The notes beneath the pieces were generated by a model. The model did no database searches. It was given only the letters and a program-made list of their open reading frames with translations, and was not told where the DNA came from. This document shows positions 9,615-18,751 of a stretch of DNA of 64,000 bases, piece after piece. Made by a program: the position numbers and the translations under genes. The stretch lies in the NCBI GenBank assembly GCA_016713535.1, contig JADJOY010000001.1, forward strand, positions 228,640-292,639, written 5' to 3'. Numbering within the stretch: the stretch's first letter is position 1; each line of letters begins with the position of its first letter. The DNA is from JADJOY01 sp016713535 [NCBI: Deltaproteobacteria bacterium] (GTDB lineage Bacteria > JADJOY01).

Positions 9615-12071
9615 TCAGTTCGCCGCCTGCTCCTTTGCAGCCGCGCTCGTGTTCGCCGCGTTCGCCTCGGCTTTCTCGCCCGCGCCCATCGGCTTCACGT
9701 CGACCACGACCCGACGGATCTTGCCGGTGAACTTGTTGTCGTAGGACTTGTACGCCTCCGTCACCGGTGTGGCGTCGTCCTCGCCGACGTCCGCGGTCTC
9801 GTCGGCGGAGAAGATGATCGGCTGGGTGCGTGCGATCCGGCCCTCGGCCACCTTCTCGTCGTCGACGAACAGGGTCGCGACCCCGCCCTTGCCCAGTCCG
9901 CCGCCGTCATACGCGAACTCGAGGCGGATCGTCGCCTTGCCTGCCCGAACGGCGCGCGGCGCGGCGACCGTGTACCGCTCGAGACCGATGAAGTTGTAGA
10001 CGTACGCGGGCTTCCCGCCCTTCAGGTAGAGGCTCCAGCCGCCGAAGCGGCCGCCCTGCGCGATGACCACGCCCTCCGCGCCGCCCTTGGGGATCTCGAC
10101 GTCGGCGGTGATCGTGAGCGAGCGGTTCTTGATGTTGAGGAACACGTTCTCCGACATCCCCTTCATCCCGGAGTGGAGCGTGAGCGAGGTGCGGTCGCCC
10201 ATGAGGTCCGGTCGCCCGGCGAGCTTGGCGTTGACCCGCTCGACCACCCGATCGTCGATGGGCAGCACGCGGTGCTTCACGGCCTCTTTCAGGAAGAGGT
10301 CCTGCAGCTCCTTGAGCTTCGCCGGGTTCTCCGCCGCCAGGTCCGTGCAGAGGCTGAAGTCCTTGGTGGTGTCGTAGAGCTCCCACTTGTCGTCGAGCAG
10401 CGCGGCGCGCGGCGTGAACTCCCACGGCGCACGGTGGAGCGTGCCCGCGAACCAGCCGTCGGCGTAGATCGCGCGGTTGCCGAACATCTCGAAGTACTGG
10501 ACCGTGTGCCGGCCGGCGGCGGCGGGTTCGTCGAAGGTGTACGCCATGCTGACGCCCTCGATCGGCGTCTGTGGCGTGCCGTTGACGACCTTCGGCTCGG
10601 GGAGGCCCGCCGCCTCGAGGACCGTGGGGGCCACGTCGATGACGTGGTGGAACTGCGAGCGCACCTCGCCCTTCGCCGTCACGCGCTTGGGCCAGTGGAT
10701 CACCATGCCGTTACGCGTGCCGCCGAAGTTGGACGCCACCTGCTTGGTCCACGCAAAGGGCGCATCGCCCGCGACCGCCCAGCCCGCGGCCATGTGGGGA
10801 TACGACATCGGCCCGCCCAGCTCGTCGTAGTGCTTGAGGATGTCGGCGACCGTCTCCTGGACGCCGTTGAAGTAGGTCATCTCGCTGAACATGCCGTTGC
10901 GGCCGCCCTCGGCGCTGGTGCCGTTGTCGCCGTAGACGAAGACCAGCATGGTGTTGTCGAGCTGGCCGGTGCCCTCGATGGCCTTGACCAGGCGGCCGAT
11001 CTCGGTGTCGGTGTGCTCGCCGAAGGCCGCGTAGATCTCCATCTGGCGGGCGAAGAGCTTCTTCTCGTCGGCGCTCAGCTCGTCCCAGTCCTTGATCGCC
11101 TCGGGCTTGGGGGCGAGCTTCGTCCCCGGCGGGACCACTCCGAGCTTGATCTGGCGGGCGAGGGTTTCCTCCCGCATCACGTCCCAGCCCTGGTCGAACT
11201 TGCCCTTGTTCTTGGCGATCCACTCCTTGGGCACGTGGTGTGGCGCGTGGGTGGCGCCGGGCGCGAAGTACATGAAGAACGGCTTCTCCGGCGTCAGCGC
11301 CTTCTGGAACTGCATCCAGGAGATCGCCTTGTCCGTCATGTCCACCATGAAGTGGTAGTTCGGGTCGCGCGGGATCTCGACCGGGTTCATGCCGTGGTAG
11401 AGGTACGGCGCCCACTGGTTCGTCTCGCCGCCGAAGAAGCCGTAGAACTCGTCGAAGCCGGATCGTGTCGGCCACCGGTCGGTGGGACCCGACGGGCTGA
11501 CCTCCCACGGCGCGGTCTCGTGGTTCTTGCCGAAGAAGCCCGTGCTGTAACCGTTGAGGCGCAGCATCTCGGCGAGCGGAGCCACGTTGTTCGGGCGCTT
11601 GCCCGTGTTGCCCGGGAAGGCCGTGGCCGTCTCGGTGATCCCGCCCATGTTGTTCATGTGATGGTTGCGGCCGCTGAGCAGCGCGGTCCGGGTCGGCGAG
11701 CAGACCGCCGTCGTGTGGAACTGGTTGAAGCGCAGCCCCGCGTCCGCCAGCCGATCGACCGTCGGCATGTGGATCGGACCGCCGAAGGCGCTCGGCATGC
11801 CGAAGCCCATGTCGTCGATGAGGACGATGAGGACGTTGGGCGCGCCTTCGGGCGCTCTGACCTCGAACCGTGGCGGCGCCGTCACGTTGCGCGCATCGAG
11901 CTCCGTGATCGGCGGGTAGCTCGGCTCTGGGACCGGCAGCACCGTCCTGTCGATCGCACCGCCGAGGGAGGGACTCTCGGTGGCAGCCGCCCACGCCAGC
12001 GCGCGCCAGCCCCACAGGGTCGCAACGATGGCCAGCACTCCAATCGCTCTCAGCATTCTCGTCGGTCTCAC
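9615..12071 (-). CDS. Periplasmic type I sulfatase (arylsulfatase)
   Basis: An 818-residue formylglycine-dependent sulfatase that hydrolyses sulfate esters. An N-terminal signal sequence (GVLAIVATLWGWRALAWAAA) predicts export. The metal-binding pair LIDDMGFG is at about 84-91. The key signature is CSPTRTALLSGR with C124, the residue converted to formylglycine by an FGE (or by an anaerobic radical SAM enzyme). Further motifs include GFFGKNHE and VYGDNGTSAEGG. A C-terminal region (about 625-790) has a lectin-like beta-sandwich look, as in the large AtsA/PAS-type arylsulfatases. GTG at 12071 is used; ATG 12056 is an alternative. Only a fragment of an FGE-like gene is nearby, so activation must come from elsewhere if the enzyme works. 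The natural substrate is unknown. Confidence 0.9.
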   Translation of the reverse strand: MRPTRMLRAIGVLAIVATLWGWRALAWAAATESPSLGGAIDRTVLPVPEPSYPPITELDARNVTAPPRFEVRAPEGAPNVLIVLIDDMGFGMPSAFGGPIHMPTVDRLADAGLRFNQFHTTAVCSPTRTALLSGRNHHMNNMGGITETATAFPGNTGKRPNNVAPLAEMLRLNGYSTGFFGKNHETAPWEVSPSGPTDRWPTRSGFDEFYGFFGGETNQWAPYLYHGMNPVEIPRDPNYHFMVDMTDKAISWMQFQKALTPEKPFFMYFAPGATHAPHHVPKEWIAKNKGKFDQGWDVMREETLARQIKLGVVPPGTKLAPKPEAIKDWDELSADEKKLFARQMEIYAAFGEHTDTEIGRLVKAIEGTGQLDNTMLVFVYGDNGTSAEGGRNGMFSEMTYFNGVQETVADILKHYDELGGPMSYPHMAAGWAVAGDAPFAWTKQVASNFGGTRNGMVIHWPKRVTAKGEVRSQFHHVIDVAPTVLEAAGLPEPKVVNGTPQTPIEGVSMAYTFDEPAAAGRHTVQYFEMFGNRAIYADGWFAGTLHRAPWEFTPRAALLDDKWELYDTTKDFSLCTDLAAENPAKLKELQDLFLKEAVKHRVLPIDDRVVERVNAKLAGRPDLMGDRTSLTLHSGMKGMSENVFLNIKNRSLTITADVEIPKGGAEGVVIAQGGRFGGWSLYLKGGKPAYVYNFIGLERYTVAAPRAVRAGKATIRLEFAYDGGGLGKGGVATLFVDDEKVAEGRIARTQPIIFSADETADVGEDDATPVTEAYKSYDNKFTGKIRRVVVDVKPMGAGEKAEANAANTSAAAKEQAAN

Positions 12072-12117
12072 GTGGGGCCCCCTGGTCCGAAGGTGTCGGC
12101 TGCAACTCGTAACTCTC

Positions 12118-12255
12118 TCACGCCGGGGGCGGTAAGTGTTGCTCGATCGATCGCGGTCCAGCTCGAGCGACGGTCGTCGCGGGCTCCGTGACTTCGGTCT
12201 CGTCCTTCAGGACGCCACGTAGCGCGAGGGTGGTTGGTCGGGCGAGTGCCTTCAT
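12118..12255 (-). CDS. Small ORF with strong ribosome binding site upstream of the sulfatase
   Basis: This 45-residue frame starts MKALARPTTLALRGVL and ends with a proline-rich tail. The ATG is preceded by GGAGGAAC, one of the best Shine-Dalgarno sequences in the region, and the stop is 46 bases before the sulfatase start. It could be a small peptide of the sulfatase operon or an upstream ORF that sets sulfatase translation. No homology is recognised, and the frame may be chance. The rest of the 12072-12420 stretch shows no other gene. Confidence 0.3.
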   Translation of the reverse strand: MKALARPTTLALRGVLKDETEVTEPATTVARAGPRSIEQHLPPPA

Positions 12256-12420
12256 GTTCCTCCGAGGTGAGCACGGCACCCGGCTGCGGGCCCGTGCGCC
12301 TCGCCTGGTGCCTGGCCCCGGTAGGTGGGCGCGCCGCCTTGCCAGACCGGCCCCGGCGTGCGCCGTGGCGGCTGCTGGGCGGTTGGAGATCAGCGGTCGG
12401 GGACGCTTAGACTGCGCGCC

Positions 12421-13101
12421 ATGTGGGAAGACGTATCCAGCGGGTTCCTGGCGGCTCCGCTCTGGGCCCAGATCGGAATGGTGCTGTTCGCCTTCACGGC
12501 GGTCGTCATGTTCGTCTCGCCCTCGCTGACCCGGCGGCGCTACACCGCGAAGTTCGCGGCGCTGGCGGACGCCGCGGGCGCGCCCACCACGCGCCGGGAC
12601 GAGTTCACCGAGTGGTTCGCGATCGAGGCCGACGGTAGGCGCTTCGAGGTGCGCCGCGAGCTCAGGGTCAGGGGAAGCGGCGGCGGCTCGAGCTACCGCG
12701 GCCCCACCGGCTACCTCCTGATCACGTCCACACCGCTGGCGGGCAGCCGCTGGGAGCTGCACCAGCTCGAGATCGTGCCCGGGCGACTGCCGTCGATCTT
12801 CGGCGCGGCGCCGCTCGCCACCGGTGACGAGACCTTCGACGCCCGGTTCCTGGTGCGCCAGGACGGCGATCCCGTTCGCGAGGGCTGGCTCGACCCGGCC
12901 ACGCGCGCCGCCGTCACGGCGTTCTTCGACACACCCGGGGTGACCGGGTCCGTGTGGGTGGAGGCGCGTGAGCTGCGTCACCTCGCGAGCGCGCCGTGGA
13001 CCGGGATCGATCCGGCGTCGCTGCCGGTGCTGCTCCGTCAGCAAGCGGCGCTGGCGAGCGCCCTCGAACGCACGGCTGGCTGGCGCGGTCCCACGGCGTG
13101 A
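12421..13101 (+). CDS. Single-pass membrane protein of unknown function
   Basis: A 226-residue protein with one N-terminal helix (IGMVLFAFTAVVMFVSPSLT, about residues 18-37) followed by a basic stop-transfer (RRRY) and a cytoplasmic domain with alternating beta strands (WFAIEADGRRFEVRRELRVR, TGYLLITSTPLAGSRWELHQ). No catalytic motif is visible and I do not recognise a family. The ATG at 12421 puts the helix near the N-terminus. The stop overlaps the start of the next gene by four bases (GTGA), so the two are probably cotranslated and may work together at the membrane. Confidence 0.6.
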   Translation: MWEDVSSGFLAAPLWAQIGMVLFAFTAVVMFVSPSLTRRRYTAKFAALADAAGAPTTRRDEFTEWFAIEADGRRFEVRRELRVRGSGGGSSYRGPTGYLLITSTPLAGSRWELHQLEIVPGRLPSIFGAAPLATGDETFDARFLVRQDGDPVREGWLDPATRAAVTAFFDTPGVTGSVWVEARELRHLASAPWTGIDPASLPVLLRQQAALASALERTAGWRGPTA

Positions 13102-13539
13102 GTCGCCACCATCGGTCGGCTGTCGCGGTGCGACGCATCGTGGCGATCTGGATCACGGTCGCACTCGGCGCGATCGGCGGAGCCGCCGTGACCGCGGCCG
13201 TGCAGGAACCGAGCCAGGGCCAGGCCACCCTCGGCGAGGGCGTCTTCGGCGATCGGGAGCCGTTTCTCGACAACGAGTGGGAGACGCCGATCGGGCGGCT
13301 CCGCTTCGCCCCGCTCGCGGCCATGCCGCGGCTCGGGGCGATGCTCGACGGCGAGATCGCCGCGGCGCGCGCGGCGGGTCTGCGCGTGCGACTGGCGATC
13401 GTACGCGCCGCTGATCCCGGTGGGGCTGGGCGGAGCGTGGGCGACCTTCGTCGGCTTCGTGCGCTGGTGGCAGACGCTGCGCGCGGCCGCGAAGCGCCGC
13501 GGGGGGACGGAGCCCCCCGCGCTACGAAAAGCGACGTAG
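13098..13539 (+). CDS. Small membrane protein, split by a frameshift
   Basis: The first frame from GTG 13098 gives a helix (IVAIWITVALGAIGGAAVTA) and a periplasmic stretch up to about GEIAAARAAGLRVR. It then loses sense. The +1-shifted frame from about 13390 continues DWRSYAPLIPVGLGGAWATF with a second helix and a basic tail (RWWQTLRAAAKRRGG), stopping at 13539. Joining the two gives a coherent two-helix protein, so one base is probably missing or extra near 13385-13395. Function unknown. It overlaps the preceding membrane-protein gene by four bases. Confidence 0.45.
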
Positions 13540-13540
13540 C
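13498..13540. repeat. Bipartite hairpin element, second copy
   Basis: CGCGGGGGG/CCCCCCGCG pairs around the loop ACGGAG (13498-13521) and is followed by GCTACG/CGTAGC (13521-13540). The same arrangement (G/C-tract stem with loop ACGGAG, then a CTACG...CGTAG hairpin) occurs at 1740-1797. Both lie near the ends of genes, so they may act as terminators as well as being an interspersed repeat. This copy overlaps the C-terminal codons of the frameshifted membrane-protein gene. Confidence 0.5.
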
Positions 13541-13605
13541 GATGGAGGCCCCATCCCCCGTCGCCGGGCCCAGGCGGCTTCCGTGAGCGACCCAGACCGA
13601 ACGAT

Positions 13606-14862
13606 TCACAGCCTGGGCGCGAGGTGTTTCCCCAGGTAGGCCGCGGCGTTCTCGGGGCCGTTCCACGAGCGGCAGACGCTCGCGAAGTCCCGCGCGCGGC
13701 GCTGGGCCTCGGTGTCCGCGAGGAGCCGCTTCACCGCGTCGACGATCGCCGCCGGGGTGAGCCGGTTCTTGTGGAGGTGGACGGCGAAGCCCTTGCGGAC
13801 CAGGGCGCCGAGGTTCCACTCCTGCTCGGGGTTTCCGTTGGGGATCCCGACGATCGGCGTCCCTGCCTGGCAGGCCGTGAGCAACGTGCCGATGCCGCCG
13901 TGGAGCACCGACACCTGCGCCAGCGGGTTGACCTTCTCCGCCGGGATCCAGCCGGTCACGACGACGTTGGGCGGGGCGGGTGGGCCGCCCTCGAGCAGAT
14001 TCGCCACCGGCGCGATCACCCGGAACGGCTGCCCGCCGAACGCCTGGAGCGTCTCGGCCACCACCCGCTCGATGCCCGAGCTCCCCATCGCGAAGTAGAC
14101 GATCGGCCGATCCCGCGGCAGGCGCTCGATCTCCGCGGGCACCGGCAGGTCGAGTGCCCCGAGCAGCGGCCCGATGAAGGCCGCCCGCCCCGCGAGGCGG
14201 GCCGGAATGCCGACCTCGGAGAAGCCCTCGGGCTCGGCGAAGAGCGTGTGATCGCCCTCGAACATCCTCGATCCCGCGAGGCGCGGGAGTCCGTAGCGGC
14301 GTCCCACCCGGTTGAGGCCGCGCGCCCACATCGCGTAGCCGAAGGGGACGAGCCGGCGCGCCAGGGCATTTCGGGTTCTCTCTGGCAGCGCGCGGAGGGG
14401 AGCCCAGTCGGCGAAGTCCGGCCACCCGGCGAAGCGCCGGCTGTACTCGTCGAGCCAGGTGCTCTGCGCGACCCACACCAGCGGCACTTTCGCCGCGCGC
14501 GCCGAGACCACCACGGAGAGGCAGAACCCGGTGACCACCGCGACCGGCCGCAGCGCGCCGTAGAGCGCGAGCTCGGACTCGACGCGCCGCGCCAGGTCCG
14601 CCGCGGAGAAGAAGTCCTCCGTCCAGGACTCCATCCGGTCGGCCTTCCAGAACCGCTCGACCGCGGCCTCGTCGAGCTGCGGCTCGAGGCGAACCACCCG
14701 GAACCCGTGCCGCTCGATGTGCGCGTGGTTGCGCCCCGCGCCGTCGTAGCTCAGGAAGACGGGCTCGAACGACCGGCGCGCGACCTTGGCGATCTCCACC
14801 ATGCGCGTGACCTCGGCGAGGTTGAGCGTCTCCGCCGCGAACACGATGGTCTCTCGTGGCAT
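13606..14862 (-). CDS. GT1-family (UGT/MGT-like) glycosyltransferase
   Basis: A 418-residue GT-B enzyme that should move a sugar from a nucleotide-sugar to a small or lipid acceptor. The C-terminal donor-binding half has the expected features: IVYFAMGSSGIERVVAETLQ (about 262-281), then VVVTGWIPAEKVNPLAQVSV and the UGT-type signature HGGIGTLLTACQAGTPIVGI with PNGNPEQEWN. The N-terminal half, which picks the acceptor, is divergent. Relatives act on sterols, macrolides or carotenoids; with a sterol reductase in the same window a sterol acceptor is conceivable but not shown. ATG 14862 is preceded by GAGGGAC. It stands alone between convergent and co-directional neighbours. Confidence 0.8.
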   Translation of the reverse strand: MPRETIVFAAETLNLAEVTRMVEIAKVARRSFEPVFLSYDGAGRNHAHIERHGFRVVRLEPQLDEAAVERFWKADRMESWTEDFFSAADLARRVESELALYGALRPVAVVTGFCLSVVVSARAAKVPLVWVAQSTWLDEYSRRFAGWPDFADWAPLRALPERTRNALARRLVPFGYAMWARGLNRVGRRYGLPRLAGSRMFEGDHTLFAEPEGFSEVGIPARLAGRAAFIGPLLGALDLPVPAEIERLPRDRPIVYFAMGSSGIERVVAETLQAFGGQPFRVIAPVANLLEGGPPAPPNVVVTGWIPAEKVNPLAQVSVLHGGIGTLLTACQAGTPIVGIPNGNPEQEWNLGALVRKGFAVHLHKNRLTPAAIVDAVKRLLADTEAQRRARDFASVCRSWNGPENAAAYLGKHLAPRL

Positions 14863-15045
14863 CGTCCCTCGCCTTCGCCGCCGGGCTCGCCGCACCCGTG
14901 GCGATCCGCCTCGCTCGGACCCATTCGAACGGGGATCGCAGGCCCGGTCAACGGGAGGCCTTCGTCACTTCGCGTGGCCCGTGGCGCCACCCGGCACGCC
15001 GGTGTGGCGTCCTGGAACGGCGAGAGCTCGGGCTCGGCCCTTGCC

Positions 15046-16203
15046 CTACGGCTCCGCGGACGTCGCGGACGGCAGGGGCGGCGTCCGCTCGGCGCCGAAG
15101 TCCGCGGTCGTCCTCACCAGCGCCGCCCCCAGACCAGCGGCCCGGGGATCGGTCGGGTGATAGCCGGAGCACACGCCCTCGGCGTCGAACCCGCGCTCGA
15201 TCCGGGTGTTTCCACCGCCATCGACGACGCCACCGAGGATGCTGTCGGGGTAGTCGATGATCATCTCGGTTTCCTGGGCGTCGTGCCACGCGTTGTCGCT
15301 CGCCACGTTGGTGGAGTTGTTGACGTTCACACCTCGCACCACGCCGTAGTTGTCGCCGAGCGCCTCGACCAGGACGTTGCTCTCGACCTGGATGTTGCTC
15401 GATCCCGCGCCCGGGAACGTGTTGCCGACGATCATCACGACGTTGCGTCCGTCCACCAGCGTGTTGTGACGGAGGGTCACGTTGACCGTCCCGGAGATCT
15501 CCCAGTCCTTCCAGCCGATCTTCACCGAGCTGCCGGCCGGCGTGTCGTAGACGAGGTTGTCCTCGAAGACGCCGGAGCCCGCGTAGAGACCGGTGTTCAG
15601 GTAGGCGCCGTGCGCCTGGTACTGGGGATCGGGGCCCTGGAAGATGTCGTGGATGCAGTTGCCCGCGACGCGCCAGTCGCTGGGCTCGCCTGGCGCGTCG
15701 CTGGTGCCGGCCACCGATAGGCCGCCGAAGGAGAGTGCGCCCGAGATCTCGTTGTCGAGCACCTCCCAGCCGATGCCATTCACCATCTTGAGCAGCTCGT
15801 AGGACTGGTCGAGCGGTCCCGAGACCTCGTCCGTGTCCCACCGGATGTCGAGGCCCTGCACGGTCCAGTAGTTCGCCGCCGTCAGCCAGAAGAGCCCGTA
15901 GAGAACCGGGTGCTCGCCGGGGTGGGCGCGCACCACGATCCGGGCCGCGGCCGTGCCGTCCCGGACCGCCACCTGCCGGACCTGCTCGTAGTACGTGCCG
16001 TCGCGCACGTTCAGCACGTCGCCGGGGCCGAGCCTGGTGAGGGCGTACTTGAGGGTCGCGAACGGCGCGCTCTCGGATCCCGGGCTCTGATCGGATCCCG
16101 ACGGTGACACGAAGAAGGTCTCCGGAACCTCCGGGGGTGGTGGAGGGGTGCAGGGATCCGCCGTGGCGAGCACGGCGAGGGCGGCGGCGGCGAAGTAGCG
16201 CAT
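15046..16203 (-). CDS. Secreted right-handed beta-helix protein
   Basis: A 385-residue exported protein with a short signal peptide (FAAAALAVLATADP). Residues ~30-95 match the DUF1565-type entry segment of parallel beta-helix proteins (FFVSPSGSDQSPGSESAPFA then GDVLNVRDGTYYEQ). The rest shows regular N/V/L-rich coils such as LRHNTLVDGRNVVMIVGNTF and IQVESNVLVEALGDN. Family members include pectate-lyase-fold proteins that bind or cleave polysaccharides, but no catalytic residues can be assigned. Possibly a surface or secreted polysaccharide-acting protein. The C-terminal ~40 residues are low-complexity. Confidence 0.7.
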   Translation of the reverse strand: MRYFAAAALAVLATADPCTPPPPPEVPETFFVSPSGSDQSPGSESAPFATLKYALTRLGPGDVLNVRDGTYYEQVRQVAVRDGTAAARIVVRAHPGEHPVLYGLFWLTAANYWTVQGLDIRWDTDEVSGPLDQSYELLKMVNGIGWEVLDNEISGALSFGGLSVAGTSDAPGEPSDWRVAGNCIHDIFQGPDPQYQAHGAYLNTGLYAGSGVFEDNLVYDTPAGSSVKIGWKDWEISGTVNVTLRHNTLVDGRNVVMIVGNTFPGAGSSNIQVESNVLVEALGDNYGVVRGVNVNNSTNVASDNAWHDAQETEMIIDYPDSILGGVVDGGGNTRIERGFDAEGVCSGYHPTDPRAAGLGAALVRTTADFGAERTPPLPSATSAEP

Positions 16204-16358
16204 GTGGCGAGTCTCCTCCTCGGTCGACGATACCTGACCCGGGCCGTCGGCTCACGCAGGGCCGGCGGAAGCTCGTGAAGCGTCTACGGCAGAAGCGGGT
16301 CTGAGACGAATACGGACCACAGGAGTCCGTGGGCGACGATCCACGGAGCAGCGCGGCG

Positions 16359-17958
16359 TCAGGGATCGCCCGGCCGGTGCTCGAAGGACCCGATGTCACA
16401 GCGGCCGTCATCGCGGTTCGCCCCGCGCTGATCGATCGTGGAGCAAGCGGCGGCGAACCCGGCATCGCGGGCCGGGCTGCCCACGAGTAGCGGGAAGGTC
16501 TGCGTGGGCCCACCGTTCTCGTCGAGTGGACCCAGTCGAGGTTCGGCGGCGGTCGGCTGGTCGCTCGGGCCGTCGAGCCCGCACGTATCGGCTCCGGCCT
16601 CGAGGTTTCCACCCCCGGATACGAAGTTCCCGCCAATGCAGGAAGCGCCGTCGAAGAGGGTGTTGGCGAGCTCGACGGGCACGCCGGTGGTCACAAGGTC
16701 GTCGTCGACGAGCGTGACATGCTGGAGCGCCGCGGGGCCCTCCGTGTGTACACCGTTCGGCTCGATGCCCGAAAGGATGCAGCCGACCGTGTTGCCGGTC
16801 ACGGTGGCATTGAGCAGGCCGAGGGTTCCCGAGTTGTAGATCCCGCCGCCGGCGCCGGGGTATGAGCAGACCTGAACCGATGCACCGCCGATTCCGCCGT
16901 GCGCCACGAGGCTTTCCCGGACCAGAAGATCTCCCCAATTGGCGATGCCGCCGCCACTGCGTGCGTAGCTCAGTGCGCCGGTGACGCCGACGAAGTTCTG
17001 GATGAGCGACGTCTGAGCCACGAGCATCGTGCCGCCCTGGGCGTTCAGCAGCGCGCCGCCGTGGACATCGCCGACGAAGGCCGGGTTTCCCAGAGGCGTC
17101 CCGGCAACGTTGGCCAGGAAATCGGCGCGCTCGATCGCCACCGTGCCACCCGGGATGGCGCGACAGGATCGCCGTTGGCGATAGCGCCGCCCGCAGCGCT
17201 ACGCACCCCTGGAACGACGAGTCGCTCACCTGAAGATCACCTGTGTTCCAGATGCAGCCGCCCGCCAGGGAGGTGGGGAAGAAGCTGGACGTTGGACCCA
17301 GGAACGACGCCTGCTCGATGACGAGCACCCCGCCCGTGTTAGCACACGGCGCTGCCGTTGGGGAGCGGCGTCAACCCGCCATAGCCAGGGAGATTCCGAA
17401 GTTTCGTACCACTGCCGAAATACCCGCGCCGAGTGGATCGACGTGCAGCACTCGATCGTCACGAACCGCGTTGTAGAGCTGGGGCCGCTCGTCGGCACCG
17501 GGGGGGATCCGTGGTGGGAGAGGCGCCTTCGAGCACCAGGAGTCGTCGGTCACGTCCAAGTCACCCGTTTCGCCGTCGTCCTCGTCCGGGTCCGGCGATG
17601 GTGATCTCGTACGGCAAGGGCACCGTGATCGTCTGCAGGCCCGCTGTGCGATTGGCCGCGAGGATCGCTCCGCGTAGCGAACAGTCGTTGGGGACCCTTC
17701 GACGCAGGCGGTGGCGGTCGAGTCGTCGTCGATGCGATCGACGGTCAGTGGGGCCGTGCAACTGGTCAGGCATAAGACCGTGAGCCAGCGTCCCAGCGCC
17801 GCGGGTCCTCGCCGCCGAAGCGGCGCTGCCTTCTCGCCGCGGAAGTGAGGCGAGATCGACGTTGCTCGCCCCCCGACGCGGGGCCTCGGAACTCGGACAC
17901 AGGCATGTACCCGAGACGGGTCGTGAACGTTGCTGAAGCTGTCGCGTTCGTTTGCCAT
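16359..17958 (-). pseudogene. Broken CSLREA-type surface protein (polymorphic repeat family)
   Basis: Pieces of one secreted protein appear in order but in different frames. ATG 17958 (with AGGGGG before it) leads to a signal-like stretch (GRWLTVLCLTSCTAPLTVDR). In another frame follows NDCSLRGAILAANRTAGLQT, the CSLREA-type motif. The first frame returns with DEDDGETGDLDVTDDS and DRVLHVDPLGAG. A further frame gives EQASFLGPTSSFFPTSLAGG, and the last (from about 17141) reads GGIANWGDLLVRESLVAHGG to the typical end DQRGANRDDGRCDIGSFE. At least four frame changes are needed, so this is either a decayed gene or a stretch of poor sequence. When intact it would be a beta-helix outer-surface protein. 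Confidence 0.65.
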
Positions 17959-18512
17959 GAACCCCCTGCCCTCCCGACGTTCGTGCGTCGTTCGAACTGA
18001 GCTCAGTGCAAGACCCATGCAAGCGGAGACCCGAGACCACTCGGTCATACAAATTGCGGGCGGCAAAGGCGATTCGTCGTTCCGCAGGCGTGCCCGGCTT
18101 GCGGCGCGGTGGAGAAATGTTTCCAGTATCGGTCGTCGGTTGCGCCGCTCGACCCCCGACACCGGCAACGCTGTTTCCATCGCTTCGGTTTGTCAGAGAA
18201 GAGAGATACTGCGCGGTCAGGCGAGCGATCACCTGAGGTCGTTACTCTCCGGATCGGTACCCAGCCGAGTTACGGCGACGAGCAGGCTCGCACCGTGGCA
18301 GCGCGGGCAAGCCCCAACGGCGCGAGGCTCTGCCGCCTGCATTCCGGGCTGGAGCGCGGACGTCGACGGCCTTCCGCAGCCAGAGCTTGCGGCGCGAGGT
18401 CGTGACGCATGCCCTGGGGATCGAAGTGCTGTTCGGATTCCCGCGCGGCTGTCGCCCACGCCGACGGTGAGATCCTGCAGCGCGGGCCGTCAGAAGGCCG
18501 ACTTCGCAATAC
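17959..18512. other. 554-base stretch without a recognised gene
   Basis: This gap lies between the start of the broken surface-protein gene and tRNA-Asn. Open frames exist on both strands but none has a convincing start site or a recognisable product. One short minus-strand frame (18229-18459) contains a single CPRC motif and is not supported further. Confidence 0.4.
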
Positions 18513-18588
18513 TGGCTCCCCGGGACGGATTCGAACCGCCGACATGGTGGTTAACAGCCACCCGCTCTGCCGACTGAGCTACCGGGGA
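18513..18588 (-). tRNA. tRNA-Asn (anticodon GTT), CCA encoded
   Basis: The minus strand folds as a 76-base tRNA: acceptor stem TCCCCGG/CCGGGGA, D-arm with AGCTCAGTCGGCAGAGC, anticodon arm GGTGG-C-TGTTAA-CCACC giving anticodon GTT, T-arm with GGTTCGAATCC, discriminator G, and an encoded CCA end. Confidence 0.97.
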
Positions 18589-18611
18589 AGGAACCGTGAC
18601 AGAACCGCCCG

Positions 18612-18641
18612 AAGATATTGATCGGCGCGGAAGCGTGTCAA
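18612..18641 (-). promoter_or_regulatory. Sigma-70-type promoter of tRNA-Asn
   Basis: On the minus strand a perfect -35 TTGACA is followed after 18 bases by TATCTT, 23 bases before the tRNA 5' end. Position and match are convincing. Confidence 0.7.
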
Positions 18642-18751
18642 CCGGCTGCGCGGCGATTCCGGGGCGCCCGCAGCGAAGTGGATCGAGCGCGCGCGGCGCC
18701 TTGGTGCCGGGCCCGCCCGGGTGGTTCAATCCGCGGCGGCGGTGATCGATC

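Noticed and set aside
18229-18459. Small minus-strand frame with a CPRC motif near the tRNA
   Set aside because: Only one CxxC, no good start site, and no family resemblance.
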